Shown: positions 34,894 through 46,961, counted from the stretch's first letter. The stretch: 64,000 bases of DNA from Pseudomonas syringae CC1557 (GCF_000452705.1 NZ_CP007014.1:124001-188000); one strand, 5' to 3'. The notes: generated by a model from the sequence alone, not told the origin. Program-made: numbers and translations.

Positions 34894-37740
34894 TCAGGCC
34901 TGATCCATGGCTTCATTCAGCAGCTTTTCCAGCTCGGCCTTGTGCCGCAGGAAGAGGATGCTTTGCCCGTGTTTGCCATCCAGCAGGCCGGAAAGGTCGA
35001 GGTCGGTGATGTAGGAGCGGTAGCGTTGCGGCTCCTGGCGCTTGCCGAGGATTTGCTGCGCAACGGCGGCATACAGCTGATCACCATATTCCAGCTCGGA
35101 AAACTCGCTGTTGTCGCAATACAGGGTGACGTTGATCTGCCCCGGCGAGGTTTCTTCGATGATCGCCTGCACGTCGTAGTACGACTTGTCCGCAGCGGTC
35201 GGCGCCTGGCGATGTTCTATACGCCGCGCCACTGCCGCACCGGAAGGCAAGACCTGGTAGTAAAGCGTTTCCAGCAATACTGGCTCGAACGGATTATCCA
35301 GCGGCAGCGATGCACCACGGCGATAGACCAGTGAGTGGAAAAAGCGCTGCAGCGGTATCAGCAGGCTGGGTTCGTCGTGATACGGCACGCGCTGGTGCCA
35401 GAGCGAATTGTGCTCGTCCAGTACGTACAGATCGGCATCCGGCTCGTTGATCCGGTAGAACACCTGAATACACTCCGGTTGCCCGAATGGCAGGATCAGG
35501 GCCAGGTCGTGGTCGTCCAGTGCCTGGGGGTCAAGATGCAGCGGGCTGTATCTCGGCAGTTCTTCACCCAGGTATTTGAACAGGCCGGGCAGACTGTTGA
35601 CGACGATATGACCGACCCTGCCTGGCTCGATCTCCAGGACGTGGTACTGCTGCTGCACCTGAATCAGATAGCGATGATTCAGCTTTCTGGCGAGCAGCAA
35701 CTGCGCCGTGCTGATCAGTTCTTCGACCCGCTGGGCGATGGCAGGTGCCCGGTTATGGCAGAAACACCGCACGCGAATCTGCGGCTGTTGGCCGTGCTCC
35801 GGCAGGCTGGCGAGCAGTTCGCTCATGCAGTCGAGCAGCGCGTGTGGGCCGTCATAGCGGCTGACCAGTGTTTCGTTCCAGGTGTTGAGCGTGATCTGGT
35901 CCAGCGTCAGCACCAGGTTTTCCCGAACGCCTGCATAACTGAGCGAGTCGGTGCGGTGGGTGGTCATCAGAATATTGAGATCGCGATGGTGCCTGAGCGG
36001 GTCGACGCCGACATTCACCAGCAAGAGTATTTCCTTGGGCACGCTGGGCTGAAGCAACGCTTCGTCACTGACGTCAGACATTGGCAGCTCGATGCTTTGC
36101 TGCAAGGCAGCGAGCAGATTGAACAGCTCGAACTCCGTCAGGTCGCTGATGCCCGGATGCAGCGCCATGCGGGTCGTGGCGTCGATCACGCTGTTGCGAT
36201 GGCACCAGGTCAATATATCGAGTAGTTCCCGGCTGCGTTTGATAGGCAAAAAGTTTGCCCACTCATGAATGCCGAGGTTGCCGTTGTACAGCGCCCATTG
36301 GTGTTTGCCCGGTTCACGTTTGTTGGGTGAATGCACCAGCGTCAGCGTGTCTTCTGCGAGGTCCGGGGCGATGCCCGGATTAATGAATTCGATTTTGCCG
36401 GCCTTGCGCTCGAAGGCGGCATAAAGACGACGCCCGAGGATGGTCAGGTCGCGAGCGTCGAGTGCATCTGCGCTGCTTTGAGTGCGAGCGAACTGTGTCT
36501 GGAAGCGATAGCTGTAATTCAGCTCGTTGACCAGTGCACGTCGTTCATTGACCACCTGGCGGACTTTCCACTGGCTGCGGCTGTCGAGCAGGGTCAGGTT
36601 GCGATCATCCCATCCCCATTCCAAGGTCAGACGCTCCAGCAGCAAGCGTTGCCAGCCATTGCTGCGCAGGCGGGGCGAGCCGGTCAGTTTCTTGTTGACC
36701 TTCAGGTACAGACTGCGCCGTACCAGCTCCAGACGCTCTGATTCTTTACGGGCTTGCAGATGCTCTTCGATGCGCCGGTAGACGACCACATAAGGGTCGA
36801 GTTCATCCAGGTCAAGCTGGTTGGCGAACACCGCTTGCTTGAAGCGCAGGCTCAGGCACTGCACGCGCGGATGTTCGCTTGAATACACCTCGATCAGCAG
36901 CAGCTTGAGGACTGACTTGTAAGGCGACTCGATGCCTTTGAACAATTGCCACAACCCGGCACCGACAAACTCTGCGGGCGGAATAGCCGACATCGGCCCC
37001 AGATCAAGGACTTCGCTGGCACGGATGAAGCGCTTGCTAAGCAGCGTATGCGTGTAATCCTGATAATTCTGCTCTTCATAGACCGGCACCAGCCACCACA
37101 TCGGCGTGCGGCCCGCGAGCCAGATCGCGGTGCGGTAAAACTCATCGAGCAACAGATAATGCTGAGTGGTGCCGCAATCGTCGGAGCTAAGCTGTGAATC
37201 GCGGTCTCCACGCCTGAATCGCTCTGGATCAATCAGAAAAAAATGCGCCTCAGCGCCCATGGTTGCCGCCCACGTCTCAAGCGCTTTGCACTTCTTGCGC
37301 AGTTCGGCGATGGCCTCCGGTTCCAGCGTGCTGTCGTAACAGACCCACACGTCCATATCGCTCTGTTCAGCCTGGGCCAGTGTGCCGAGGCTGCCCATCA
37401 GGAACAGGCCATGGATTGGCTGCGGCGGATTGCCGTGCCGTGCCTTGTACGAAAAAGAGCGGGTCAGCCGCTGGGCTTCGCTCAGTACCTGCGCGCCGGG
37501 TTCGTAATGCGAAACGCCCGCAGGCGTAGCGCCGGAAACGTAGCCAGGCAATAGCGGATGATTGACGTGAAAGAACAGCGGCAATAGCGTCATCACGCTT
37601 TGCTGGCGGGTCGACATGCCTTCCAGGGCACGCGCATATCTCCCGTCATTGACCGACAGGAAGCGGTTACGCAACTGGCTGAGCACCTTGCGGTCGATGC
37701 CCTCATCCAGATCGGGGCGAATTTCAGGATTACGCGTCAT
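34894..37740 (-). CDS. cyaA: CyaA, class I adenylate cyclase
   Basis: A 948-residue cytoplasmic enzyme of full family length. The N-terminal catalytic domain has the nucleotidyltransferase motif GSLGTLAQAEQSDMDVWVCY (about 123-142) with Asp pair SDMD, and the later WWLVPVYEEQNYQDY segment is diagnostic of class I cyclases. The C-terminal half is regulatory in enterobacteria. It makes cAMP for Vfr/Crp-type regulation. It stands alone on the minus strand. Confidence 0.95.
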   Translation of the reverse strand: MTRNPEIRPDLDEGIDRKVLSQLRNRFLSVNDGRYARALEGMSTRQQSVMTLLPLFFHVNHPLLPGYVSGATPAGVSHYEPGAQVLSEAQRLTRSFSYKARHGNPPQPIHGLFLMGSLGTLAQAEQSDMDVWVCYDSTLEPEAIAELRKKCKALETWAATMGAEAHFFLIDPERFRRGDRDSQLSSDDCGTTQHYLLLDEFYRTAIWLAGRTPMWWLVPVYEEQNYQDYTHTLLSKRFIRASEVLDLGPMSAIPPAEFVGAGLWQLFKGIESPYKSVLKLLLIEVYSSEHPRVQCLSLRFKQAVFANQLDLDELDPYVVVYRRIEEHLQARKESERLELVRRSLYLKVNKKLTGSPRLRSNGWQRLLLERLTLEWGWDDRNLTLLDSRSQWKVRQVVNERRALVNELNYSYRFQTQFARTQSSADALDARDLTILGRRLYAAFERKAGKIEFINPGIAPDLAEDTLTLVHSPNKREPGKHQWALYNGNLGIHEWANFLPIKRSRELLDILTWCHRNSVIDATTRMALHPGISDLTEFELFNLLAALQQSIELPMSDVSDEALLQPSVPKEILLLVNVGVDPLRHHRDLNILMTTHRTDSLSYAGVRENLVLTLDQITLNTWNETLVSRYDGPHALLDCMSELLASLPEHGQQPQIRVRCFCHNRAPAIAQRVEELISTAQLLLARKLNHRYLIQVQQQYHVLEIEPGRVGHIVVNSLPGLFKYLGEELPRYSPLHLDPQALDDHDLALILPFGQPECIQVFYRINEPDADLYVLDEHNSLWHQRVPYHDEPSLLIPLQRFFHSLVYRRGASLPLDNPFEPVLLETLYYQVLPSGAAVARRIEHRQAPTAADKSYYDVQAIIEETSPGQINVTLYCDNSEFSELEYGDQLYAAVAQQILGKRQEPQRYRSYITDLDLSGLLDGKHGQSILFLRHKAELEKLLNEAMDQA

Positions 37741-37922
37741 CGCAACTCAAGGCATCTGGCCCGGGCAGGCGTGGATTTACTGAGCAAGAGGGCGAAGAAG
37801 GTTTGCAGCCGAGAGAAGCGGGTTCGGTCGGGTGGTCATTCAGGCGCCAACGGCTGTTATCGGCCGATGTTCCTGAAAATGAAGGGCCTGCGAAGCTTTT
37901 TGCTGGGCAGGCCCGGTGCGGT

Positions 37923-38171
37923 TCAGGCTGCCTGTTTCGAGACGCTGAGGATGGTCAATATCGACTGCGCATGCTGTGCAGCCTCAAGTCCGAGGCTGGT
38001 CAGATAACCGCCATCGACCTGGGTCGTGAGGCCTTTTTCGAAAAGTCTTTTTGCTGCTGCGACGGCAGTGGGGGCCGCGACGTGATGAACTTTGAGGCCT
38101 TCCTGGGTGTTTCCCAGATTGAACAGTGCAAGGATTTCCAGTTCGGCAACCAACTGAGGGGTATACGACAT
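37923..38171 (-). CDS. TIGR02647 family conserved small protein
   Basis: 82 residues from the ATG at 38171 (GGAG upstream). The sequence SYTPQLVAELEILALFNLG and the DGGYLTSLGLEAAQHAQ block match the TIGR02647 family found in Pseudomonas. It is short, mostly helical and soluble, with winged-helix character. Function unknown. A long upstream in-frame extension is not supported by a ribosome-binding site. Confidence 0.85.
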   Translation of the reverse strand: MSYTPQLVAELEILALFNLGNTQEGLKVHHVAAPTAVAAAKRLFEKGLTTQVDGGYLTSLGLEAAQHAQSILTILSVSKQAA

Positions 38172-38387
38172 AGGTACTCCAGACTTTTTATAGTAGTACG
38201 ACCTCGCCGGCTGGCGGGTGTGTCTGGAATCGACGTGTCGGTTTCTATGCTCGTCGGTTCTGGAGACCGTTGAAGCCGGCTTGGCGTGATAGCCCAGCAG
38301 GCTCAAGCGGCAGCGGGGCATCTGCAGTGTAGACAGCGTCTGAAAGCTTTGCAGCATATATCTCACCGGCATTAGGGCGGTGGGAGG

Positions 38388-38666
38388 TTATTTATCTGGC
38401 GGCAGCTCAGGCAGTGCGCGCAGCGCGGTTTCGTACCATTGCGCGTCGAATGGGCGGTCTTCTTCGAGCAGGCTGTGAACCTCGAAGGCCAGCACATGAG
38501 CCATCATTTCCAGAATCTCTTCGCGCTCGTAGCCCACCAGCGTCAGCTTGTTGAACACGGCCTTGGCAGCGGGCGGTTCGTTGGCTTCGATCTGGTTCTC
38601 GATGGCTTCGATCAGTTTTTGGCCGGCGAAATCGTCATCTTCGTCGTTGTCGAGTGTGTCGGTCAT
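38388..38666 (-). CDS. Conserved hypothetical acidic protein
   Basis: 92 residues from the ATG at 38666, with GAGGA six bases upstream; a TTG two codons earlier is less likely. It has an Asp/Glu-rich N-terminus (about 5-15), then an amphipathic helix pattern (KAVFNKLTLVGYEREEILEM, about 39-58) and an EEDRPFD loop. No signal peptide or membrane segment. I recognise it only as a Pseudomonas conserved hypothetical that lies near cyaA. Confidence 0.8.
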   Translation of the reverse strand: MTDTLDNDEDDDFAGQKLIEAIENQIEANEPPAAKAVFNKLTLVGYEREEILEMMAHVLAFEVHSLLEEDRPFDAQWYETALRALPELPPDK

Positions 38667-38855
38667 GTTCAATCCTCATGTCAGAAAGGCAGTTTAACCG
38701 GATTCTTTTCAGTCGGGCATGCCTGTGCGGTGGAATGATTATGCGTAGGACAATTCCTCAAATTATAGGCAATTGATGTAAGTCACTGATAAGTATGGTC
38801 ATGTTGATAGCGTCCTCACCACTGAACTGAAGGTACAGGGCTGAGGAGGCCATCG

Positions 38856-39527
38856 ATGCTGAAGCTTTATGGATTTGCTGCGAGCAACTATTTCAATATG
38901 GTCAAACTGGCACTGCTGGAGAAACAGCTGCCTTTCGAAGTGGTACCGCTGCATGGCTGCCAGAGCCCGGAGGTCCTGGCCGTCAGCGCCCGAGGTAAAG
39001 TGCCTGTGCTGGGCACTGCTGACGGTTTCATCAGTGAAACAGATGTCATTTTGCGTTATGTCGAGGACATTTCACCTGGCCGACCATTGCTGCCCTTGAG
39101 CCCGTTTGCACGGGCTCAGGTCTGGACAATCGCCAAGGAAATCGAGCTGTACATCGAGCTGCCTGCGCGCCTGTGCTACGCGGAAGTGATTTTTGGTGGA
39201 CGACCGACGCCGCCGGAGCTCAAAGCCAAGGCGCGCCGCGACCTCATCAAGGGCTTCGCCGCCCTGGCGCAGCGCGGCCTGTTTGCCCCTTATGTGGCTG
39301 GCGAGCAATTCACCGTGGCAGATCTTTATTTTCTATACAGCGTCGACCTGGCGCAGCAAGTGGGAGAGCGACTGTTCGATCTGGATCTGCTGGAGAGCAT
39401 GCCCGCAGCGCGTGCCTTGCAGGAGCGTCTTGCGCTGAACCCGAACGTCCAGCGCGTAGCGGTCGACAGGGAGGCGGACTGGCCAGCTTTCCTGGCGCGA
39501 GTGCAGGGCACAGGCCGAGCTGGCTAG
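38856..39527 (+). CDS. Glutathione S-transferase family protein
   Basis: A 223-residue protein. The N-terminal thioredoxin-like domain (about 1-80) has a KVPVLG turn with the conserved cis-Pro and the ISETDVILRYV glutathione-binding segment. The C-terminal all-helical domain (about 88-215) includes AQRGLFAPYVAGEQFTVADLYFLY with the N-capping motif. The active-site residue near the N-terminus is Ser/Asn (AASNYFNM), so the class cannot be fixed. The substrate is unknown. Confidence 0.88.
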   Translation: MLKLYGFAASNYFNMVKLALLEKQLPFEVVPLHGCQSPEVLAVSARGKVPVLGTADGFISETDVILRYVEDISPGRPLLPLSPFARAQVWTIAKEIELYIELPARLCYAEVIFGGRPTPPELKAKARRDLIKGFAALAQRGLFAPYVAGEQFTVADLYFLYSVDLAQQVGERLFDLDLLESMPAARALQERLALNPNVQRVAVDREADWPAFLARVQGTGRAG

Positions 39528-39542
39528 GCGTTTCATGAGCTG

Positions 39543-39570
39543 ATTTGCGCGCCAATGCTGGCACGCAAAT
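39543..39570. terminator. Hairpin between convergent GST and gltP genes
   Basis: ATTTGCG (39543-39549) pairs with CGCAAAT (39564-39570), and inside it GCCA (39551-39554) pairs with TGGC (39559-39562). The symmetry suits a bidirectional terminator. A second hairpin, CTCCGCG/CGCGGAG, lies at 39579-39611. Confidence 0.7.
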
Positions 39571-39622
39571 CCGGGGCGCTCCGCGTCGGCTCTTGAGCGG
39601 TCGGCGCGGAGTGGGGGAGCGG

Positions 39623-40954
39623 TCAATCAGCCGTCGGCTGACCCAGCGGCACTGGCTGCTTGCTGCGCCAGTGAGGCAGGGAGTTCCAGTAGCGCTCGCC
39701 CTTGGCATCGTCATACATGCCTTCCCAACGCGAGATGACCAGCACTGCCAGCGCATTGCCGATCACGTTCAGGGCGGTACGCGCCATGTCCATGATCCGG
39801 TCGACACCGGCGATGAACGCCAGGCCTTCCAGCGGAATGCCCGCGCTACCCAGGGTTGCCAACAGCACCACGAAGGAAACACCCGGCACGCCCGCGATGC
39901 CTTTCGAGGTGACCATCAAGGTCAGCACCAGCATCAACTGTGCGCCAATCGACAGGTCGATACCGTACAGTTGGGCAATGAAAATCGCCGCGATGCTCTG
40001 ATACAGCGTCGAGCCGTCGAGGTTGAACGAATAACCGGTCGGCACCACGAAGCTGCAGATCGCTTTCGGCGCGCCGTAGGCTTCCATTTTCTGGATCACG
40101 CGTGGCAGGACGGTTTCGGAACTGGCGGTGGAGTAGGACAGAATCAGCTCGTCCTTGAAGATGCGCATCAGCTTGATGACCGAGAAGCCGAAGGCGCGAG
40201 CAATCAGCCCGAGGACCACGAAAGCGAAGAAGGCGATGGCCACATAAACCAGGATCACCAGCTTGGCCAGCGGCAGCAGCGAGGCGAAACCGAAGTTGGC
40301 GACCGTCACCGCGATCAGTGCGAATACGCCGATCGGTGCGTAGTTCATGATCATGTGAGTGACCTTGAACATGGCTTCCGATACGCCCTGAAAAAGCTTC
40401 ACCAGCGGCTCGCGGACTTCGGCCTGCAGGCTGGAAAGGCCAAGCCCGAACAGCACCGAGAAGAAGATGATCGGCAGCATTTCGCCGCGCGCCATGGCCG
40501 CAAAGATGTTGGACGGAATCAGGTTGAGGATCGTAGCGATGAACGCGTGATCGTGCTGAACCTCGGCAGTGGTCTGTTGATACTTGGAGATATCGACGGT
40601 GCCCAGGGTGCTCATGTCGATGCCTGTGCCCGGATGGAACACGTTTGCCAGCACCAGACCGACCAAAATGGCAATAGTAGTCACGACTTCAAAATACAGA
40701 ATGGTCTTGAGGCCGATGCGCCCCAGTTTCTTCGCATCGCCTACGCCTGCAATGCCCACAATCAGCGATGCGACAACGATAGGGATAACGATCATCTTGA
40801 TCAGACGAATGAAGATGTCACCTGCCGGTTGCAGGAGATTGGTGATCCACCAGGCCTTTTCAGCACTGAAATGATTGAGCAGGGCGCCGACGGCGATACC
40901 CAGTACCAGTCCGATAAGAATCTGCCATGCCAGACTCAACTTTGCCTTCTTCAT
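39623..40954 (-). CDS. gltP: GltP-type glutamate/aspartate:proton symporter (DAACS family)
   Basis: A 443-residue membrane protein. The DAACS signature region is clear: LSYSTASSETVLPRVIQKME (about 270-289, serine-rich reentrant loop), GYSFNLDGSTLYQ (about 307-319) and MVTSKGIAGVPGVSFVVL (about 350-367). The glutamate/aspartate binding residues near the last helix include the RxxxDMART-type stretch (AGVDRIMDMART). It could also take up C4-dicarboxylates, but the GltP subtype fits best. Confidence 0.9.
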   Translation of the reverse strand: MKKAKLSLAWQILIGLVLGIAVGALLNHFSAEKAWWITNLLQPAGDIFIRLIKMIVIPIVVASLIVGIAGVGDAKKLGRIGLKTILYFEVVTTIAILVGLVLANVFHPGTGIDMSTLGTVDISKYQQTTAEVQHDHAFIATILNLIPSNIFAAMARGEMLPIIFFSVLFGLGLSSLQAEVREPLVKLFQGVSEAMFKVTHMIMNYAPIGVFALIAVTVANFGFASLLPLAKLVILVYVAIAFFAFVVLGLIARAFGFSVIKLMRIFKDELILSYSTASSETVLPRVIQKMEAYGAPKAICSFVVPTGYSFNLDGSTLYQSIAAIFIAQLYGIDLSIGAQLMLVLTLMVTSKGIAGVPGVSFVVLLATLGSAGIPLEGLAFIAGVDRIMDMARTALNVIGNALAVLVISRWEGMYDDAKGERYWNSLPHWRSKQPVPLGQPTAD

Positions 40955-41397
40955 ATTTTTACCCTTGTTTGAAGTAGCTTGGATCGTTCCGGAACCGCCT
41001 CACTTACAGGGCTTTGCCGCAGCAATTTCAGGGCACGGATACGTTGGAAAATCTCCAGAGAGGGCCACTGCAGAGGAGCCTATCGGCTCAGTCGCAGGCG
41101 AAAAAAGTCGCAACTATTCCCATGGCGTGCGCATTCGTCTAATGCCGTAAACGACTACCTCATGCGTAATCGGCATACAAAAGCGGGGAAAGTGTTGATT
41201 TGTGTTGGCAGGGAAGGGGGTGAATCGGCGCAAAGGCGGCTAAAACGTCGTCTTTGGCTTGGCAGGCACAGGCAGCGGGGGTGACGGAATATGATCGTGC
41301 TGAATCGATTACTTAGCGTTTTTACCGGATATACGGTAAGGCGTGCTCAGGCCAATGCGCAGAAACGGGCAATTGGCCTGGACATCTGAACCGGTTT
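40955..41397. other. Intergenic region between gltP and rimK with two palindromes
   Basis: 443 non-coding bases between gltP, whose promoter it holds, and the 3' end of rimK. It includes a perfect TTACCG-N6-CGGTAA palindrome (41322-41339) and AGGCCAAT/ATTGGCCT hairpin arms (41349-41356 and 41372-41379). No T-run follows either on the minus strand. No ORF here has coding character. Confidence 0.55.
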
Positions 41398-42303
41398 CTA
41401 TCCCTTGCCCTTGGTACGCGTCATATGCGGGCCGCTATTCTTTTCCAGATACTCGATGATCATCCCGGCGACATCCTTGCTGGTGGTCACTTCGATGCCT
41501 TCAAGACCCGGTGAAGAATTGACTTCCATCACCAGCGGGCCGTGATTGGAGCGCAGGATATCCACGCCCGCCACACTCAGGCCCATTACCTTGGCTGCGC
41601 GCAATGCAGTCATGCGTTCTTCCGGCGTGATCTTGATCAGGCTGGCGCTGCCGCCACGGTGCAGGTTGGAGCGGAACTCACCAGGTTTGGCCTGGCGTTT
41701 CATGGAGGCGATGACCTTGTCGCCGACCACGAAGCAGCGAATGTCGGCACCACCGGCTTCCTTGATGTACTCCTGCACCATGATGTCCTGCTTGAGACCC
41801 ATAAACGCTTCGATCACCGATTCCGCCGCGGTGGCGGTTTCGCACAGCACCACTCCGATGCCTTGGGTGCCTTCCAGCACCTTGATGACCAGCGGCGCGC
41901 CGTTGACCATCTGGATCAGATCGGGAATATCATCCGGTGAGTGAGCAAAGCCGGTCACCGGCAAGCCGATGCCGCGACGCGAGAGCAATTGCAGTGAGCG
42001 CAGTTTGTCCCGCGAGCGGGCAATGGCGACTGATTCATTGAGCGGAAACACGCCCATCATTTCAAACTGACGCAACACCGCACAGCCATAGAAAGTCACC
42101 GAAGCCCCGATACGCGGAATGACCGCATCGAAGCCTTCCAGCGGTTTGCCGCGATAGTGGATCTGCGGCTTGTGGCTGGCGATGTTCATATAGGCGCGCA
42201 GGGTGTCGATCACCACCATCTCATGGCCTCGCTCGATACCGGCTTCGACCAGACGACGGGTGGAATACAGACGCGGATTACGCGAAAGCACAGCGATCTT
42301 CAT
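41398..42303 (-). CDS. rimK: RimK, ribosomal protein S6 glutamate ligase
   Basis: 301 residues from the ATG at 42303, overlapping rimB by four bases. An ATP-grasp enzyme: N-terminal domain (about 1-95), then ATP-binding segments [16 protein letters not shown] (about 137-152), [18 protein letters not shown] and the metal-binding [13 protein letters not shown] (about 257-269). It adds glutamates to the C-terminus of ribosomal protein S6. In Pseudomonas fluorescens the rimABK operon tunes the proteome during plant colonisation, with activity controlled by RimA, RimB and cyclic-di-GMP. Confidence 0.94.
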   Translation of the reverse strand: MKIAVLSRNPRLYSTRRLVEAGIERGHEMVVIDTLRAYMNIASHKPQIHYRGKPLEGFDAVIPRIGASVTFYGCAVLRQFEMMGVFPLNESVAIARSRDKLRSLQLLSRRGIGLPVTGFAHSPDDIPDLIQMVNGAPLVIKVLEGTQGIGVVLCETATAAESVIEAFMGLKQDIMVQEYIKEAGGADIRCFVVGDKVIASMKRQAKPGEFRSNLHRGGSASLIKITPEERMTALRAAKVMGLSVAGVDILRSNHGPLVMEVNSSPGLEGIEVTTSKDVAGMIIEYLEKNSGPHMTRTKGKG

Positions 42304-42776
42304 GCAACACCTGAGGAAGTAGAGGCCGGGAACACCGGCTTGTCTTGTACGTAAGTAATACCCGGATTGACCACCAGTTGGCCATCGATCAGAGCTTTGG
42401 AACCCAGCAGCAGTCGATAGCGCATCGACTTGCGGCAAGCCAGCGTGAATTCAACCGGCCATATACGATCACCCAAGGCCAGCGTGGTACGAATTACGTA
42501 ACGCACCTGCGCATGGCCGTTGGAGCTTTTAATGGTCTTCATGGCAACCAGTTGCGCCTCGCAGCGTCGATGGCGCAACTGCACCACGGTGCCCAGATGC
42601 GCGTTGAAACGCACCCACTTCTGACCATCACGTTCAAAAGGTTCGATTTCAGTGGCGTGCAGGCTTGAGGTGCTCGCGCCGGTATCGATTTTCGCCCGCA
42701 GGCCTGCAACCCCCAGGTCGGGAAGCGCCACCCACTCGCGCAGGCCTATAACCGTCAGGTGATCAAATGTCTTCAA
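42300..42776 (-). CDS. rimB: RimB, retropepsin-like protease partner of RimK
   Basis: A 158-residue protein with the aspartic-protease motif [13 protein letters not shown] (about 29-41), belonging to the RimK-associated retropepsin-like family often annotated as ATP-dependent zinc protease. The [17 protein letters not shown] block (about 123-139) completes the fold. It modifies RimK activity. It overlaps rimK by ATGA and lies 16 bases downstream of rimA. Confidence 0.9.
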   Translation of the reverse strand: MKTFDHLTVIGLREWVALPDLGVAGLRAKIDTGASTSSLHATEIEPFERDGQKWVRFNAHLGTVVQLRHRRCEAQLVAMKTIKSSNGHAQVRYVIRTTLALGDRIWPVEFTLACRKSMRYRLLLGSKALIDGQLVVNPGITYVQDKPVFPASTSSGVA

Positions 42777-42792
42777 TGTGATTCCGTACTTC

Positions 42793-43587
42793 TCAAGACG
42801 TCTTCAAGGCCTCAGCGTCTACCTGAGCCAGGGCTTTGAAGGCAGGTTTGGCAAACAGATAACCCTGCATCAGAAAAATGCCGCAATCGGCGAGAAAGTC
42901 CCGCTCTTCGGTCTGCTCTATGCCTTCTGCAATGACTTTAATCCCCAAGTCCGAACACATTGTGACAACGCTACGAACAATCGCCTGACGCACGCGATTT
43001 CGATGAACGTCGCGGATCAGGTTCATGTCGAGTTTTATAAGGTCGGGTTGAAAATCTGCGAGCAGCGTCAGGCCTGAATACCCGGCGCCGAAGTCATCGA
43101 TAGCGGTCATGAAGCCAAACTCTCGATACTCACGCAGGATGTTGCTCAAATGACCATTGCTGCAAACATGTTCGCTTTCGATGGTCTCGAAAATCAACCT
43201 CTCGATAGGGAAGTCATGCTTTTTGGCCGCTTCCAGCGTGCTGCGGATGCACAGTTCGGGACGATACACGGCATTGGGCAAAAAGTTGATCGATAAACGC
43301 TCGGTCATCCCCAGTCTTGCCGCGCCGGCAATCGCGGTCGTGCGGCACATCTGGTCAAAGCGATAGCGGTTCTGGTCAGTGACCTGACTCAGTACCGAAT
43401 AGGCGCTCTCTCCATTGGGGCCGCGCACCAGCGCTTCATGAGCGAAAGTCGACTGGTCACGCAGGTCCACAATCGGCTGATAGGCGTAGTCAAACGAGAA
43501 GCCCAGTTCGGGGCTGCCCGTGCATCCCTCACACCTTTTCCCAGGGGAGGTTAACGAAGTTGGAAATTCTGTCACGTCGCACTCCAT
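42793..43587 (-). CDS. rimA: RimA, EAL-domain cyclic-di-GMP phosphodiesterase
   Basis: 264 residues from the ATG at 43587; no strong ribosome-binding site is visible, and a TTG five codons upstream is an alternative. Most of the protein is an EAL domain with the key motifs intact: EALVRG, NFLPNA, ETIESEH, DDFGAGYSGL, KLDMNLIR and AEGIEQ. All metal-binding acidic residues appear present, so it should be active. It has no transmembrane or PAS region. By context it is RimA, which controls RimK through cyclic-di-GMP. Confidence 0.88.
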   Translation of the reverse strand: MECDVTEFPTSLTSPGKRCEGCTGSPELGFSFDYAYQPIVDLRDQSTFAHEALVRGPNGESAYSVLSQVTDQNRYRFDQMCRTTAIAGAARLGMTERLSINFLPNAVYRPELCIRSTLEAAKKHDFPIERLIFETIESEHVCSNGHLSNILREYREFGFMTAIDDFGAGYSGLTLLADFQPDLIKLDMNLIRDVHRNRVRQAIVRSVVTMCSDLGIKVIAEGIEQTEERDFLADCGIFLMQGYLFAKPAFKALAQVDAEALKTS

Positions 43588-43741
43588 GTGAGGTCGGGGC
43601 AATGAAATGATTACTGTCTGATTTTGACAAACAAGGTTCGGTTACTACATGTTCCCGGGAGATTCTCCGGCCTGACAATTTGGCCGCTCGATTCCGTCGA
43701 GACTGATAACGTTCAGACTGCCACACTGATGAGGAATTCAA

Positions 43742-44149
43742 ATGGCACAAAAGTTGGAAGAAGAAGACAAGGTTCGTCTGGATAAATGGCTGTGGGCGGC
43801 GCGATTCTTCAAAACGCGTGCGCTGGCCAAAGCAGCCATCGAAAGTGGCAAGGTGCACTGTCGCGGCGAACGTTGCAAGCCCGGCAAGGAGCCTCGTGTC
43901 GGCGACGAGTTGCAGATTCGTATGGGCTTCGATGAGCGCACGGTCGTTGTTGAGGCGCTATCGGTTGTCCGACGCGGCGCACCGGAAGCGCAGACGCTGT
44001 ATCGCGAGACCCCGGAGAGCCTTGCGAAACGGGAAAACGCTGCTGCACAACGCAAGGCCGGCAACCTGGGCGTTACCACCGATGGGCGGCCGACCAAGAA
44101 GCAGCGTCGACAGATTTTTGATTTTCGGGGCAATCAGCACAGCGACTGA
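43742..44149 (+). CDS. hslR: HslR (Hsp15), S4-domain ribosome-associated heat-shock protein
   Basis: A 135-residue protein. The S4 RNA-binding domain (about 10-75) contains VRLDKWLWAARFFKTRALAK and GKVHCRGERCKPG. A basic C-terminal helix (about 95-130) follows. Hsp15 binds stalled 50S subunits carrying nascent chains. It lies upstream of hslO, as in E. coli and other pseudomonads. Confidence 0.93.
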   Translation: MAQKLEEEDKVRLDKWLWAARFFKTRALAKAAIESGKVHCRGERCKPGKEPRVGDELQIRMGFDERTVVVEALSVVRRGAPEAQTLYRETPESLAKRENAAAQRKAGNLGVTTDGRPTKKQRRQIFDFRGNQHSD

Positions 44150-44322
44150 AATCGAGTGGATGGCAGGCCCGGTGATCGGACCGAAAAGCCATCCAGCTTG
44201 GAAGCGCGCCGGATAGCTCCTAAAATGCCGGTCAAAACCTACGGTGCACAGCATTTTCAGGTGCCGAATGGCGCGTGCTGCCGATGGCCATCCATTGTCA
44301 TTACCTCAGATACCCTCTTCTT

Positions 44323-45225
44323 ATGCATGATTTCCCCGACATCGATTTCACCCAGCGCTTCATTTTCGACGAAAGCGACGTTCGTGGAGAGCTGGTTGCC
44401 CTGGAGCGCAGCTACGCCGAAGTGCTCGCCAAACATGCCTACCCGGAGCCGGTCGCGCAATTGCTTGGCGAACTGATGGCGGCGGCTGCGCTGTTGGTCG
44501 GCACGCTCAAGTTCGACGGCTTGCTGATCCTTCAGGCGCGCTCCAGCGGCGCCGTCCCGTTGTTGATGGTCGAGTGTTCAAGCGAGCGTGAGCTGCGGGG
44601 TATCGCCCGTTACGAAGAATCGCTGATCAGTCCAGGCGCGGGCCTTCAGGACCTTATGCCCGAGGGTTCTTTGGCGCTGACCATCGACCCGCGCAAGGGT
44701 AAGCGCTACCAGGGCATCGTTGCGCTGGACGGTGTCGACCTGTCGGAAAGCCTCTCCAACTATTTTGTAATGTCCGAGCAGTTGGGTACGCGTTTCTGGC
44801 TCAAGGCCGACGGTCATCGCGCCCGTGGTCTGCTGTTGCAGCAACTGCCCGCCGCAGAGATCACCGACCCGGAGGAGCGCGATGCCAACTGGGAGCATGT
44901 CATCACCCTGGCCAACACCCTGACGGCCGAAGAAATGCTCAGCCTGGACAATCAGACGATTCTGCATCGCCTGTATCACGAAGACCCGGTTCGCCTGTTC
45001 GATATTCAGCCGATCTGCTTCCGTTGCAGCTGCTCTCGTGAGCGATCCGCCAATGCGCTGGTCAGCCTCGGGCTGGAGGACGCGCAGCAACTGGTCATCG
45101 AGCACAACGGCTCGATTGAAATCGACTGTCAGTTCTGCAACGAGCGCTACCTGTTCGATGCCACTGACGTCGCGCAGCTGTTTGCTGGCGGCGGTGTCGA
45201 TTCTCCGTCTGACACGCGCCATTAA
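44323..45225 (+). CDS. hslO: HslO (Hsp33), redox-regulated holdase chaperone
   Basis: 300 residues from the ATG at 44323. The C-terminal redox switch is clear: FRCSCSRER (C-x-C) and CQFC about 30 residues later, the zinc-binding cysteines whose oxidation by HOCl or peroxide activates chaperone function. Substrate-binding middle domain present, normal length. It is 173 bases from hslR. Confidence 0.95.
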   Translation: MHDFPDIDFTQRFIFDESDVRGELVALERSYAEVLAKHAYPEPVAQLLGELMAAAALLVGTLKFDGLLILQARSSGAVPLLMVECSSERELRGIARYEESLISPGAGLQDLMPEGSLALTIDPRKGKRYQGIVALDGVDLSESLSNYFVMSEQLGTRFWLKADGHRARGLLLQQLPAAEITDPEERDANWEHVITLANTLTAEEMLSLDNQTILHRLYHEDPVRLFDIQPICFRCSCSRERSANALVSLGLEDAQQLVIEHNGSIEIDCQFCNERYLFDATDVAQLFAGGGVDSPSDTRH

Positions 45226-45317
45226 TCACAGCGCAAATAGCCTCAGAATACGGTGTGGGCTCCTGTAATGCTGTTCTGACAGGAGGGTCCTACCATTTCT
45301 GGGCATTTCTGGCATAA

Positions 45318-46949
<1,632 letters not shown>

Positions 46950-46961
46950 TTGACCGCATCT

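Noticed and set aside
40979..41284. Short plus-strand frame in the gltP-rimK interval
   Set aside because: There is no ribosome-binding site and no sequence feature beyond Arg/Gly richness. It overlaps the gltP promoter region.
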